The translations under genes were made by a program, and so were the position numbers. From assembly GCA_013360585.1 (NCBI GenBank), contig JABWBH010000011.1:1-64000 (forward strand): a DNA stretch of 64,000 nucleotides, given 5' to 3'. A model generated the notes under the pieces. The model did no database searches. It saw only the letters and a program-made list of their open reading frames with translations, and was not told where the DNA came from. Source of the stretch: Phycisphaerae bacterium. GTDB taxonomy: Bacteria > Planctomycetota > Phycisphaerae > UBA1845. Shown piece after piece: positions 8,301 to 15,541 of the stretch (positions are counted from its first letter, which is position 1; every line of letters starts with the position of its first letter).

Positions 8301-9858
8301 TCGATTTTATGACGAGACGGGAAACCGCGATCAGGCGCTTTCGACGCTGGAGTCGGCGATCGCGGCTTATCCGGATCACCTGAAGCTGGAGCAGGCGCGG
8401 CTGGAGATTCTGCTGGGGTCGCCGTCGTCGGAGCATCGGGCGGCGGGCGAAACGCGGCTCAAGGAACTGCTGGCGAAGCACGCGGAGGATCCGCTGCTTC
8501 GGCTGATGCAGGCGGCGGTGCTGCACTCGCGTCCGGATTCGGCGTCGCGGCAGGAGTCTGAGCGTATTCTTTCGGCGCTGACGGCGTCGCATCCGCGGAT
8601 TCTTCAGGCGCATCTTCTGCGCATTCAGATCGCGCGGGAGCAATCGGACGCGGGGCAGGCGCGGGAGGTGCTGCGACAGGCCAAGGCGCTGTTTCCGCGG
8701 AGTTCCGAGCTGCTGCTGGTGGAGGCGGACATCGACCGATCCGCGGGCAACCTCGTGCGTGCGCGGCAGCTTGCGGAGGAGGTGCGTCAGCGCGAACCGT
8801 CGAACGTGGTGGCGAAGATGTTCCTGGCGGACCTGGACATTCAGGCGGGCCGGTTTTCCGACGGAGCGTTCGCGGTGCTGGAGGAGTTGATCGCGGCGGA
8901 TCCGAAAAACGAGGATGCGCATCTGAAGCTGGCGGTGGCGCGGCAGAGCGCCGGTCGGCTGGAGGAGGCGATCGCCGGATTGAAGGCGTATTGCGCGACG
9001 CGTGCGCCGGCGTCTGCGAAAGCGCAGGCGCTGCTGGCGGATCTGCTGCGGATCGCCGGTCGTCATGATGAAGCCCGATCGGTGCTGGACGAGGGGGGGA
9101 GGACCGCGCCGGAATCGCCGGACTTGCGGTCGGTGCGTGCGCGTCTTCTGGCGTCGAGGGGGGATTATGAGGGATTGTCGGAGCTGCTTCGAGCGGAGAT
9201 GGCGCGGAAGGACGCGGACCGCGCGATCTGTGTGAGCGGCGCGCAGCTTCTGGCGGCGTCGGGCCGCCCGGAGGCGCTGGCGACGGCGCGACGCACGTTC
9301 GAGTTTGTGACGCATGCGTGGCCTGAGGAGCCGGAGGGCTGGCTGGGGCTGGCGACGGCGGCGTATCTTCAGGGGGAGTCCGCCGCGGCGCGTCGGGCTT
9401 ATGAGAAGGTGCTGGAGTCGGGGAAGGGGCGTCCGGATCAGCAGATGCGTGCGCTGAACGGCGCGGCGTGGATGCTGTATGTTGAGGGCGGAGACCTGTC
9501 GAAAGCGCTGCAGCTTGCGGACCGGGCGGTGGCGCTGGGGGAGAACGCGCTGGATCCCGAGGTGCTCGACACGCGCGGGCACATTCTGGAGAAATCGGGT
9601 CAACTGGCGCGGGCCCGCGCCGACTTCGAGCGATGCTACCGGATCGCGGAGGAGCGCGTCAGCGAGGCGCCTCAGGTGTTCCGTCCGGTGTGGGCGAAGG
9701 CGCTGGTGAACCTGGCGCGGGTCGCGCTGGCCTTGGGGGAGAAGGAGGCGGCGCTGGGGTACCTGAATCAGGCCGGGGCGTTGCACACGGAGTCCCCTGT
9801 CCTGGATGCGGCGACGCAGGCGGAACTGGAGGCGCTCCTCAAGCGCGCCGGCGGGTAG
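5347..9858 (+). CDS. Giant TPR-repeat membrane protein
   Basis: A 1503-residue protein. A single transmembrane helix near residues 22-44 (LSLVLTLLVVAGVVGVGAVS) follows a basic N-terminus, so the rest should lie outside the cytoplasm. The remainder is a long chain of tetratricopeptide-like helical hairpins with repeated signatures such as EARRLEGTGDYDTASKRYQD, ERYLRVAPEDAEALALLGQ and RRAYEKVLESG. The architecture suggests a scaffold that binds several partners. It follows the two sorting-tail proteins, and long TPR proteins accompany several exosortase/exopolysaccharide systems, but membership is inference. The frame opens at 5218, but ATG 5347 has AGGAG upstream and starts just before the membrane helix. 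Confidence 0.82.
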   Translation: MYMRGAKSIISEAVRGRRSGRVNLSLVLTLLVVAGVVGVGAVSLRKWRHRSLAAQALAEARRLEGTGDYDTASKRYQDYLERNPTDIEVLEAYARANLMARPREPKHFRKAVGAYQELLRLRQGHEAYLDALVRLHARGQAPPDQLLYWAKQWASAHPQNARARLWLARAQTESGQYDEARKTFEEILASPEASPDAYILAGLMEARGATVAAQGLTAAAERYDAGVARFPDSAKMHAYRARFRLRVAGDNAGARADLERAEALGAADPMLHMRLFDEWSDLGELAKAEAHLRAAQAANAAARRSAVESEVVVDVGEDEESWALFLFKAEAKLALRKIGAGRMTAAQVGDLAAAEEARLKAVVGREWDYLPSLTEMYAAAERGEDAWRCAEALRKLIDPASPIVETQRAIWAKAEGIAAFATNRTDSPYRVIRLPERADIDPRILVMKALAYRRINMPARAASCLERYLRVAPEDAEALALLGQTQLEMGDWARARATAERLAGSARHAEEARLIHVRAAISELRPEQAQRYPALVEALRNQLTSLPPEIGGSAQAILLSAVLEEKSGRVAEAEALLRANLRIDDPKDLILGGLVRLLERAGRSDEAIDAARTAAEEASNRARRWMFLAEVCLRGGRGDDARSALDRAVAVAEDPGAARDARLMRARLLLETGKAEEGVGELEAMRKADPTDPVCRSALLDAALSDRKGVPAFTTEQINELINELKGIESESEGVHWRVYLARLMLRASTPETAPPVNLPQVEALLSQALTLDPSRVDACLMLADLYRRRGDTVREEETYRRVLVVYPSVVEVAERLLGLLNGQMRFKEALQLIDEFEQRGVLMPGARLEVALRSDQPTEAVAALEELRAAEPGNVQALLLLAKVKFSNGSRYAEIAPLLDEAEKSGGHVPLATYLRSSMLEAEGRFDEAEAVLNREVEAHPGYAAYVMRGPYYFRRGRLAESEADFRKLTELPDNPAEGALLLGRFYDETGNRDQALSTLESAIAAYPDHLKLEQARLEILLGSPSSEHRAAGETRLKELLAKHAEDPLLRLMQAAVLHSRPDSASRQESERILSALTASHPRILQAHLLRIQIAREQSDAGQAREVLRQAKALFPRSSELLLVEADIDRSAGNLVRARQLAEEVRQREPSNVVAKMFLADLDIQAGRFSDGAFAVLEELIAADPKNEDAHLKLAVARQSAGRLEEAIAGLKAYCATRAPASAKAQALLADLLRIAGRHDEARSVLDEGGRTAPESPDLRSVRARLLASRGDYEGLSELLRAEMARKDADRAICVSGAQLLAASGRPEALATARRTFEFVTHAWPEEPEGWLGLATAAYLQGESAAARRAYEKVLESGKGRPDQQMRALNGAAWMLYVEGGDLSKALQLADRAVALGENALDPEVLDTRGHILEKSGQLARARADFERCYRIAEERVSEAPQVFRPVWAKALVNLARVALALGEKEAALGYLNQAGALHTESPVLDAATQAELEALLKRAGG

Positions 9859-9948
9859 GCGAGGTTTTGCCTCAGGGTCGGGAGAGGTCTATCATTTCAT
9901 ACCTTCGATCATTGTAGCGGCGCGGAGAGGCAGGACAGGGAACGGACG

Positions 9949-10986
9949 TTGGCGCACGATCAGGCCAGTACGTTTGACGCGGCGGAACTGGTCATCGCCC
10001 TGAGTCATTACGATCTCGGCGTGATCGAGTCGCTGACGCCGCTGACGAAGGGCTCCCGCCGCAGTCCGAAGACGGGGATTGTCGCGGAGCGCGGGAAGTT
10101 CCTTCTGAAGCGTCGCGACGCCGCGCACTGCGATCCCGAGCGCATTCGTTTTGCACATGCCCTTCAAGCGCATCTGAAGCGTGCGGGGTTTCCGGCGCCG
10201 GGGGTCATCCCGACGCGGAGCGGCGGTCGCACGTTTCTGCGCGTCGGCGAACACGTTTACGAATTGTTCGAGTTCGTCGCGGGACAGCGTTACCGGGCGA
10301 CGCCGGCTGAGGCGTGGAGCGCGGGAGAGACGCTGGCGGAGTTTCACGCGGCCGCCGCGTCGCTAGAAGCACGGGGGCCGGTCCCTCGCGCGGATTATCA
10401 CGACAACGCGGTCGTGCGGCGGGCGTTTGACTCGATCCGGGAGCAAGCGCCGGGGACGGAAGGGGCGGCGGCGGCGGGGATTCTGCAACGTCTGCATCGT
10501 GCGTATGACGCGGCGTCCCGCGCGGCGGCGGCGTGCGGGTTGCCGACGTTTCCCGCAGCGGTGATTCACTGTGACTGGCACCCCGGAAACATGCTTTTCC
10601 GCGAAGGGCGGGTGGCGGCGGTGATCGACTACGACACGGCGCGGGTCTCGCGGCGGGTGATCGACGTAGCCAACGGCGCGCTGCAATTCTCGCTGGTCGG
10701 TGGGGAGGACGTTCGTGACTGGCCGGATGAGCCGGACCTGGACCGGTTCGGCGCGTTTCTTTCGGGGTACGAAAGCCGAAGCCGGTTTCAGCCGGGGGAG
10801 CGTGACGCAATCCCGCCCCTGATGGTGGAGGCGCTGATCGCGGAGGCAGTGGCGCCGCTGGCGCGGACGGGGCGCTTCGGAGATCTGCCCGCGGGGGCGA
10901 TTCTTCCGGTGATTGAGCGCAAGGCGGCGTGGATCGAGGCGCATGCCGAGGCGCTTTCACGGCGACCGGACGCCGCCACCGTTTGA
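9949..10986 (+). CDS. APH-fold kinase (aminoglycoside/homoserine kinase type)
   Basis: A 345-residue phosphotransferase of the APH/choline kinase superfamily. Seen: a nucleotide-binding lobe with FLLKRR near residue 54 (candidate ATP lysine), the Brenner-type catalytic motif HCDWHPGN with H207, D209 and N214, and the metal aspartate in VIDYDTAR (D227). The substrate is unclear; a small hydroxylated metabolite is likely, and resistance is not implied. The start is taken as TTG at 9949, about 90 bases after the TPR gene; no better ATG exists before the conserved region. Family membership is strong, substrate unknown. Confidence 0.8.
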   Translation: MAHDQASTFDAAELVIALSHYDLGVIESLTPLTKGSRRSPKTGIVAERGKFLLKRRDAAHCDPERIRFAHALQAHLKRAGFPAPGVIPTRSGGRTFLRVGEHVYELFEFVAGQRYRATPAEAWSAGETLAEFHAAAASLEARGPVPRADYHDNAVVRRAFDSIREQAPGTEGAAAAGILQRLHRAYDAASRAAAACGLPTFPAAVIHCDWHPGNMLFREGRVAAVIDYDTARVSRRVIDVANGALQFSLVGGEDVRDWPDEPDLDRFGAFLSGYESRSRFQPGERDAIPPLMVEALIAEAVAPLARTGRFGDLPAGAILPVIERKAAWIEAHAEALSRRPDAATV

Positions 10987-11321
10987 CCGTCCGAGGCCTG
11001 GTCCGGCGTCGATCTTCCGCGTTTTTTCCGAGGGTGCGGACGCGCCCGCGTCCGATAGCGGTCGAATTCGTTGAGGTTGAGGTGCGAATCTTTTGCGTGA
11101 CAGTCGGCGCTTATCGGGCATCGGAGGGGCGCTGTCCGGTAATACCCCGGCGCGAACCGGGAGAGGCACGCCCGCGGCGCCGGTCTGACGCCGACATGAA
11201 GACGCGGTGAAGTTACGGGGATCGTCCGGTTCATTCCCGTGTCGCGCGGATACTAAAGCGAGGTTATCGACGGGTCGATGCGTGCATTGACTTCACGAGC
11301 CCTTGGGAGGCACGAATACCG
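10987..11321. other. Upstream region of the flagellin gene
   Basis: About 335 bases with no supported gene. A possible promoter near 11254-11281 and a ribosome binding site GGGAGG at 11305-11310 are the only signals recognised. Confidence 0.4.
11254..11281 (+). promoter_or_regulatory. Possible sigma-28-like flagellar promoter
   Basis: TAAAG at 11254-11258 is followed after about 16 bases by GTCGATGC (11274-11281), a five-of-eight match to the FliA -10 consensus GCCGATAA. It lies about 40 bases before the flagellin start. The match is weak and could be chance in this GC-rich context. Confidence 0.25.
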
Positions 11322-12764
11322 ATGAGTCGCATCAATACCAACGTTCAGTCGATTCTCGCCACGCGGGTTCTGTCCGGGAACCAGAATACGCTTAACCGGG
11401 CGCTGACCCGGTTGAGCACGGGTTTGCGGATCAACTCCGGCAAGGACGATCCCGCGGGATTGATCGCGTCCGAGACGCTGCGGGCGTCGAAGGTGGCGAT
11501 CACGGCGGCGATCGACAACGCGAACCGCGCCGACAGCATCATGGCGGTGGCGGAAGGCGGGCTTCAGGAGATCAACTCGCTGCTCCTGGAGATCGAGTCG
11601 CTGCTGGACAAGTCGGCGAACGAAGGGGGTCTCAGCGACGAGGAGGTCGCCGCGAACCAGCTTCAGCTTGACGCGATTCTTCAGTCGATCAACCGCATCT
11701 CGGAGCAGTCGTCGTTCGGCACGAAGAAGCTGCTGAACGGCGCGTTCGACTACACCACGTCGGGCGTGAGCACGACCAACATCGACAACCTGCGGGTGAA
11801 CTCCGCAAGGGTGCCGGAGGGATCGTACTCCAACGTGGTGATCAACGTGGTCACGCCGTCGGAGTTCGCTTACGTCAGCGCCGTCGGCGGGGGGACGGGC
11901 GGAACGCTCGGCGACGACGTGACGATCCAGGTGCGCGGCAATTACGGCACGGAGATCTTCAGCTTCGTTTCCGGATCCTCGACGGCGACGGTCCGCGACG
12001 CGATCAACGCGGTGACGCAGTTGACGGGCGTCTCGGCGGTCGTGTCCGGGCAGGCGGTGGTGTTCTCGAGCACCGGGTACGGGGACAACGCCTTCGTCTC
12101 AGTCGAACGCATCGACACCAACGGTCAATCGGAATTCGATATTCATGGCGCCACGACGACGAAGCGGTTCGGCGTGGACGGGACGATGACCGTCAACGGC
12201 ACGGCGGCGATCGTCAACGGTCTGGAGCTTCAGGTCCGGTCGGGGACGATCTCGCTGGACGTGACGCTGGACGCCTCGTTCGCCAGTGTTGCGGGCGGGA
12301 CGACGAGCTTCCAGATCACCGGCGGCGGGGCGAAGTTCGCCATCTCGCCGGACCTCGGGCTTTCGGGACAGGAGTCGATCGGGCTTTACGAGGTGTCGAC
12401 CGCGAACCTCGGGAACGGGTCGGCGACGATCGGATACATTTCGTCGCTGGCGACGGGGCAGGCAAACAGCCTGACCTCGGGGAACTTCGCGCAAAGCCAG
12501 CGCATCGTGCGGTCGGCGATTGAGCAGATTTCGTCGCTGCGGGGGCGGATCGGCGCCTTCCAGCGCAACACGCTTCAGACGACGGTGAACTCGCTGGGCG
12601 TGGCATTCGAGAACATCGCCGCAGCGGAGAGCGCGATCCGCGACGCGGACTTCGCGCAGGAGACGAGCAACCTGACGCGAAGCCAGATCCTCGTGAACGC
12701 GGCGACGGCGGCGTTGCAGCTCGCCAACTCCGCGCCACAGAACGTCCTGGCGCTCCTCGGATAA
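11322..12764 (+). CDS. fliC: Flagellin
   Basis: A 480-residue flagellin, the filament subunit. The N-terminal D0/D1 region is diagnostic (MSRINTNVQSILATRVL, LNRALTRLSTGLRINSGKDD, DNANRADSIMAVAEGGLQEI). The C-terminal D1/D0 region closes with IRDADFAQETSNLTRSQILV and SAPQNVLALLG. The central domain of roughly 230 residues is threonine/serine/glycine-rich, as expected for the variable surface-exposed part. Conserved ends pack as the coiled-coil filament core. GGGAGG lies eleven bases before the ATG. It is monocistronic here, bounded by a strong terminator, and no other flagellar genes are in the window. Confidence 0.95.
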   Translation: MSRINTNVQSILATRVLSGNQNTLNRALTRLSTGLRINSGKDDPAGLIASETLRASKVAITAAIDNANRADSIMAVAEGGLQEINSLLLEIESLLDKSANEGGLSDEEVAANQLQLDAILQSINRISEQSSFGTKKLLNGAFDYTTSGVSTTNIDNLRVNSARVPEGSYSNVVINVVTPSEFAYVSAVGGGTGGTLGDDVTIQVRGNYGTEIFSFVSGSSTATVRDAINAVTQLTGVSAVVSGQAVVFSSTGYGDNAFVSVERIDTNGQSEFDIHGATTTKRFGVDGTMTVNGTAAIVNGLELQVRSGTISLDVTLDASFASVAGGTTSFQITGGGAKFAISPDLGLSGQESIGLYEVSTANLGNGSATIGYISSLATGQANSLTSGNFAQSQRIVRSAIEQISSLRGRIGAFQRNTLQTTVNSLGVAFENIAAAESAIRDADFAQETSNLTRSQILVNAATAALQLANSAPQNVLALLG

Positions 12765-12802
12765 TCCGAAGACGCTCGGGCTCTGAAACGGATTCAATCG
12801 AC

Positions 12803-12832
12803 GGACGCCGCTTTGCGGCGTCCTTTCTTTTC
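12803..12832 (+). terminator. Strong intrinsic terminator after flagellin
   Basis: GGACGCCGC (12803-12811), loop TTT, GCGGCGTCC (12815-12823) is a perfect nine-base-pair hairpin followed directly by TTTCTTTTC. It lies about 40 bases after the flagellin stop. Confidence 0.9.
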
Positions 12833-12983
12833 ATCTAAGTCCCCTCCGACGCCGATGCTCGGCGCTTTGAATGTTCTGTCGTTGTGACGCGACGTGCGTT
12901 CGGGTCTGGGAGGGGCGAGGGCGTTCGCTTCTTCCTGAACTTCTGTCGTCCCTCCGGGACTTCCGGATCTTCGGTGACGGCTT

Positions 12984-13029
12984 CCCAGCCCTGGCGGGCT
13001 GGGCTGTATTCCAGCGCCCCTTCCGGGGC
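12984..13029. repeat. Double-hairpin dispersed repeat
   Basis: Two hairpins in succession: CCCAGCCC-TGGC-GGGCTGGG at 12984-13003 and GCCCC-TTCC-GGGGC at 13016-13029. From memory, the combined sequence has the character of palindromic intergenic repeats frequent in planctomycete and verrucomicrobial genomes. No second copy was found in this window. Confidence 0.5.
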
Positions 13030-13185
13030 TAGGAATCCCAGAGGGTTCTCCGGAGAGCGACAGATCCCTGAGGGCTTCCGGGGCGACGGTTCGCGGAGGG
13101 TTCTCCAGGGTGACGGCTCGCGGATGCCGCTTGTGCGGGCCGACGATGCTTGGACGCCTTCCGGGACACATGAAGGTCGGCGGTT

Positions 13186-13294
13186 CCGGCGAGGCGGAAC
13201 CCCTTGCCGCGAGGTTTCAGGCGCGAGGTCTTACATGATCGTAGGCTCCTGCGGACTCAACGCCCGGCAACCGGAACCGGGGGAGATTAAGGTC
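13186..13294. repeat. Dispersed repeat family B, copy 2
   Basis: Shares the start block (GGCGAGG-n-GGAA, CCGCGAGG) and end block (CTCAACGCCCGGC, ACCGGA, GGGAGA) with 1831-1930, in the same orientation. The central part differs. Boundaries are approximate. Confidence 0.5.
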
Positions 13295-13443
13295 TTTTCA
13301 AACCCTCTCCGGTGGTTCTCGGTTACCCAGGCCGTCCTGGCGCCGCGCGCCGGGTGCGGGTCACGTGGGTCAGCGGCGTTACGTTCACGGGCGCGGCGCC
13401 TTATAATCCTGCCGCGTCCGGAAGTCGGCGCCGGAGATTCAAT

Positions 13444-14556
13444 GTGAGCAACCGTATTCAGCAGCTTTATGAACTCGGGCAGTCCGTCTGGTGCGATCAT
13501 CTGAGCCGCGGCATGATCGTGTCGGGGGAGCTGGATCGCCTGATCGGACTGGGGGTCGTCGGGATCACGTCGAACCCGACGATCTTTATGAAATCGGTCA
13601 CGAGCGGACACGACTACGACGATCGCCTGACCGCGCTGCCGGACGATCTCCGTGACATAGAGGCGTACGAGGCGCTGGTTCTGCCGGACATCCGCGACGC
13701 GGCGGATCACCTTCGCCCGGTGTACGACCGCACGGACGGCGTGGACGGTTACGTCAGCCTCGAAGTGAATCCGCACCTGGCGCATGATCCGCGCGGCACG
13801 GTGGAGGAAGCGCGGCGGTTGTGGGGCGAGGTGGACCGCCCGAACCTGATGATCAAGGTTCCGGCGACGCCGGCGGGGATTCCGGCGATCGAGACGCTGC
13901 TTTCCGAAGGGATCAACGTCAACGTGACGCTCATCTTCGGGCTGGCGGCGTACGAGCAGGTGATGAAGGCGTACGTGGCGGGGGTCGATCATTTTCGATC
14001 CCGGGGCGGTGATGTGCGACGGCTGGCGTCGGTGGCGTCGTTCTTCGTCAGCCGGGTGGACAGCCTGGTGGACAAGCGGCTGGAAGCCCTGGGTGCGGAA
14101 GGGCGTCCGATCGACGCGCTTCCGGGGAAAGCGGCGATCGCCAACGCGCGGCTGGCGTACGCGGCGTTCGAGCGCACCTTCGGTTCCGGAGGCGTATTTT
14201 CGGCGTCATTGTCGGCGGGAGCGCGGGTGCAGCGGCCGTTGTGGGCGAGCACGAGTACGAAGAACCCCCGGTACCCCGACACGATCTACGTGGACGGGCT
14301 GATCGGACCTCAGACCGTCAATACGCTTCCTCCCGCCACGATCGAGGCGTTTCTGGACCACGGCCGCCCGGCGGTGACGCTCGCGGGTGGACAGGAAGAC
14401 GCGCGGCGCGTGATGTCGTCGCTGAGCGGACTGGGCATTCGGATCGAGCACGTCACGGACCAGCTCCTGGCGGAAGGCGTGAAGCTCTTCTCTGACTCGT
14501 TCGATGAACTGCTGCGGAACATCGCACAGCGCCGGCGATCCCTCGCCCGCGCGTGA
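13444..14556 (+). CDS. tal: Transaldolase
   Basis: A 370-residue transaldolase of the pentose phosphate pathway, transferring the dihydroxyacetone unit from sedoheptulose 7-phosphate to glyceraldehyde 3-phosphate. Seen: GITSNPTIF near residues 40-48, DGYVSLEVNP (101-110), the Schiff-base lysine K138 in LMIKVPAT, and INVNVTLIF. Length and motif set fit the longer actinobacterial/cyanobacterial type. GTG at 13444 begins the conserved N-terminus (SNRIQQLYELGQSVWCDHL) and follows GGAG; the frame open from 13312 has no coding character before this point. Cytoplasmic. No other pentose phosphate genes are adjacent. Confidence 0.93.
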   Translation: MSNRIQQLYELGQSVWCDHLSRGMIVSGELDRLIGLGVVGITSNPTIFMKSVTSGHDYDDRLTALPDDLRDIEAYEALVLPDIRDAADHLRPVYDRTDGVDGYVSLEVNPHLAHDPRGTVEEARRLWGEVDRPNLMIKVPATPAGIPAIETLLSEGINVNVTLIFGLAAYEQVMKAYVAGVDHFRSRGGDVRRLASVASFFVSRVDSLVDKRLEALGAEGRPIDALPGKAAIANARLAYAAFERTFGSGGVFSASLSAGARVQRPLWASTSTKNPRYPDTIYVDGLIGPQTVNTLPPATIEAFLDHGRPAVTLAGGQEDARRVMSSLSGLGIRIEHVTDQLLAEGVKLFSDSFDELLRNIAQRRRSLARA

Positions 14557-14616
14557 TCGTCGCAACGGGGCCGCGGCGGATCGGCGGGTTTTCCGAAAGA
14601 GCGCCGCAACGCGCGG

Positions 14617-15264
14617 TTACGCCCCGGTGCGGGGCGGCGCGCCGGGCCAGTCGACCTGTCCGGACGCGAGCATCCGGATCGCCTCGGGATAGGCCTTCAA
14701 CTCCTCGTGAAACACGAGGTGGGCAAGTTGATCGGCGGAGCATCCGGGGGGGATGGCGACGGTTCGCCGGCAGATGACCGGTCCGTGATCATACTCGTTG
14801 TCACAGAAATGCACGGTGCAGCCGGATTCGGTGCGTCCCGCCGCCAGGACGGCCTCATGAACGTGGCGTCCGTACATGCCCTTGCCGCCGAAGTCGGGAA
14901 GCAGCGCGGGGTGAATATTGATGACCCGCCCCGCGTAGTCGTCGGGAATGCGCCACAGGTGCAGGAACCCGGCGAGGCAGACGAGGTCCGCGCAACTGGC
15001 TCGCACGGCGCGGGTGAGTTCGAACTGGAAGGCATCGTCGCCCAGCGTTCGCCGATTCACCAGCAACGTGGGGAGCCCCTGTTCCGCGGCGAGCACCAGT
15101 CCGCGTGCGTCCGGACGCGAGGAGATGACCAGCGCCAGCCGAGCGGGAATGCGGCCGGCGACCGACTCGCGGTGCAGGTTCAACATCGTTCGCCCTCCGC
15201 CGGAGATCATCGCCACGATGCGCAGGATTCGCGGGTCGGGGGGTATGTGGTTGGAGGACTTCAA
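14617..15264 (-). CDS. purN: Phosphoribosylglycinamide formyltransferase
   Basis: A 215-residue enzyme of purine synthesis, moving a formyl group from 10-formyltetrahydrofolate to GAR. Seen: the phosphate-binding SGGGRTMLNL near residue 21, LAGFLHLW, the catalytic pair N116 and H118 in VINIHPALLPDFGGKG, and the catalytic aspartate D159 in NEYDHGPVI. The N-terminal loop carries GGGRT where SGxGSN is usual, a modest divergence. The start is TTG at 15264 with AAGGAAAG upstream; no ATG occurs before the first conserved strand. It is convergent with transaldolase. Confidence 0.88.
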   Translation of the reverse strand: MKSSNHIPPDPRILRIVAMISGGGRTMLNLHRESVAGRIPARLALVISSRPDARGLVLAAEQGLPTLLVNRRTLGDDAFQFELTRAVRASCADLVCLAGFLHLWRIPDDYAGRVINIHPALLPDFGGKGMYGRHVHEAVLAAGRTESGCTVHFCDNEYDHGPVICRRTVAIPPGCSADQLAHLVFHEELKAYPEAIRMLASGQVDWPGAPPRTGA

Positions 15265-15541
15265 GGCGCTTTCCTTACGTGATCCGGAATCAGGGCGACC
15301 CGATAAATGACAAAAAGGTCATGAAAGGACCAACGAATTCCGCTGAACGTAGAAGAGTATCAGAGTCGCGCGGGAAAGCGACCGGTTGGGACCGCCGAAT
15401 GTTACGTTTCAGGTAGTCGCCCTAGTCGCACCCCTTCATTGATCGGATCATCGTCGATCCGGTGCGTGCAATACCCGTTTTCGGGGCAGGCTCCCGTCCT
15501 GGAGCGGACGCTGAAGGCGACAGGGCCGTCGAGCTTCGACG

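Larger units (their letters stand above)
12765..13443. other. Repeat-filled gap between flagellin and transaldolase
   Basis: About 680 bases lacking a credible gene after the terminator. Open frames in all registers are short and rich in Arg/Gly/Ser. The region holds back-to-back hairpins at 12984-13029 and a second copy of repeat family B at 13186-13294. GGAG about nine bases before the GTG at 13444 is the likely ribosome binding site of the next gene. Confidence 0.55.

Noticed and set aside
7456-9786. Long minus-strand open frame (776 codons) inside the TPR gene
   Set aside because: It is Arg/Leu/Gln-rich and follows the codon structure of the plus-strand TPR gene, so it is an antisense shadow in high-GC sequence.
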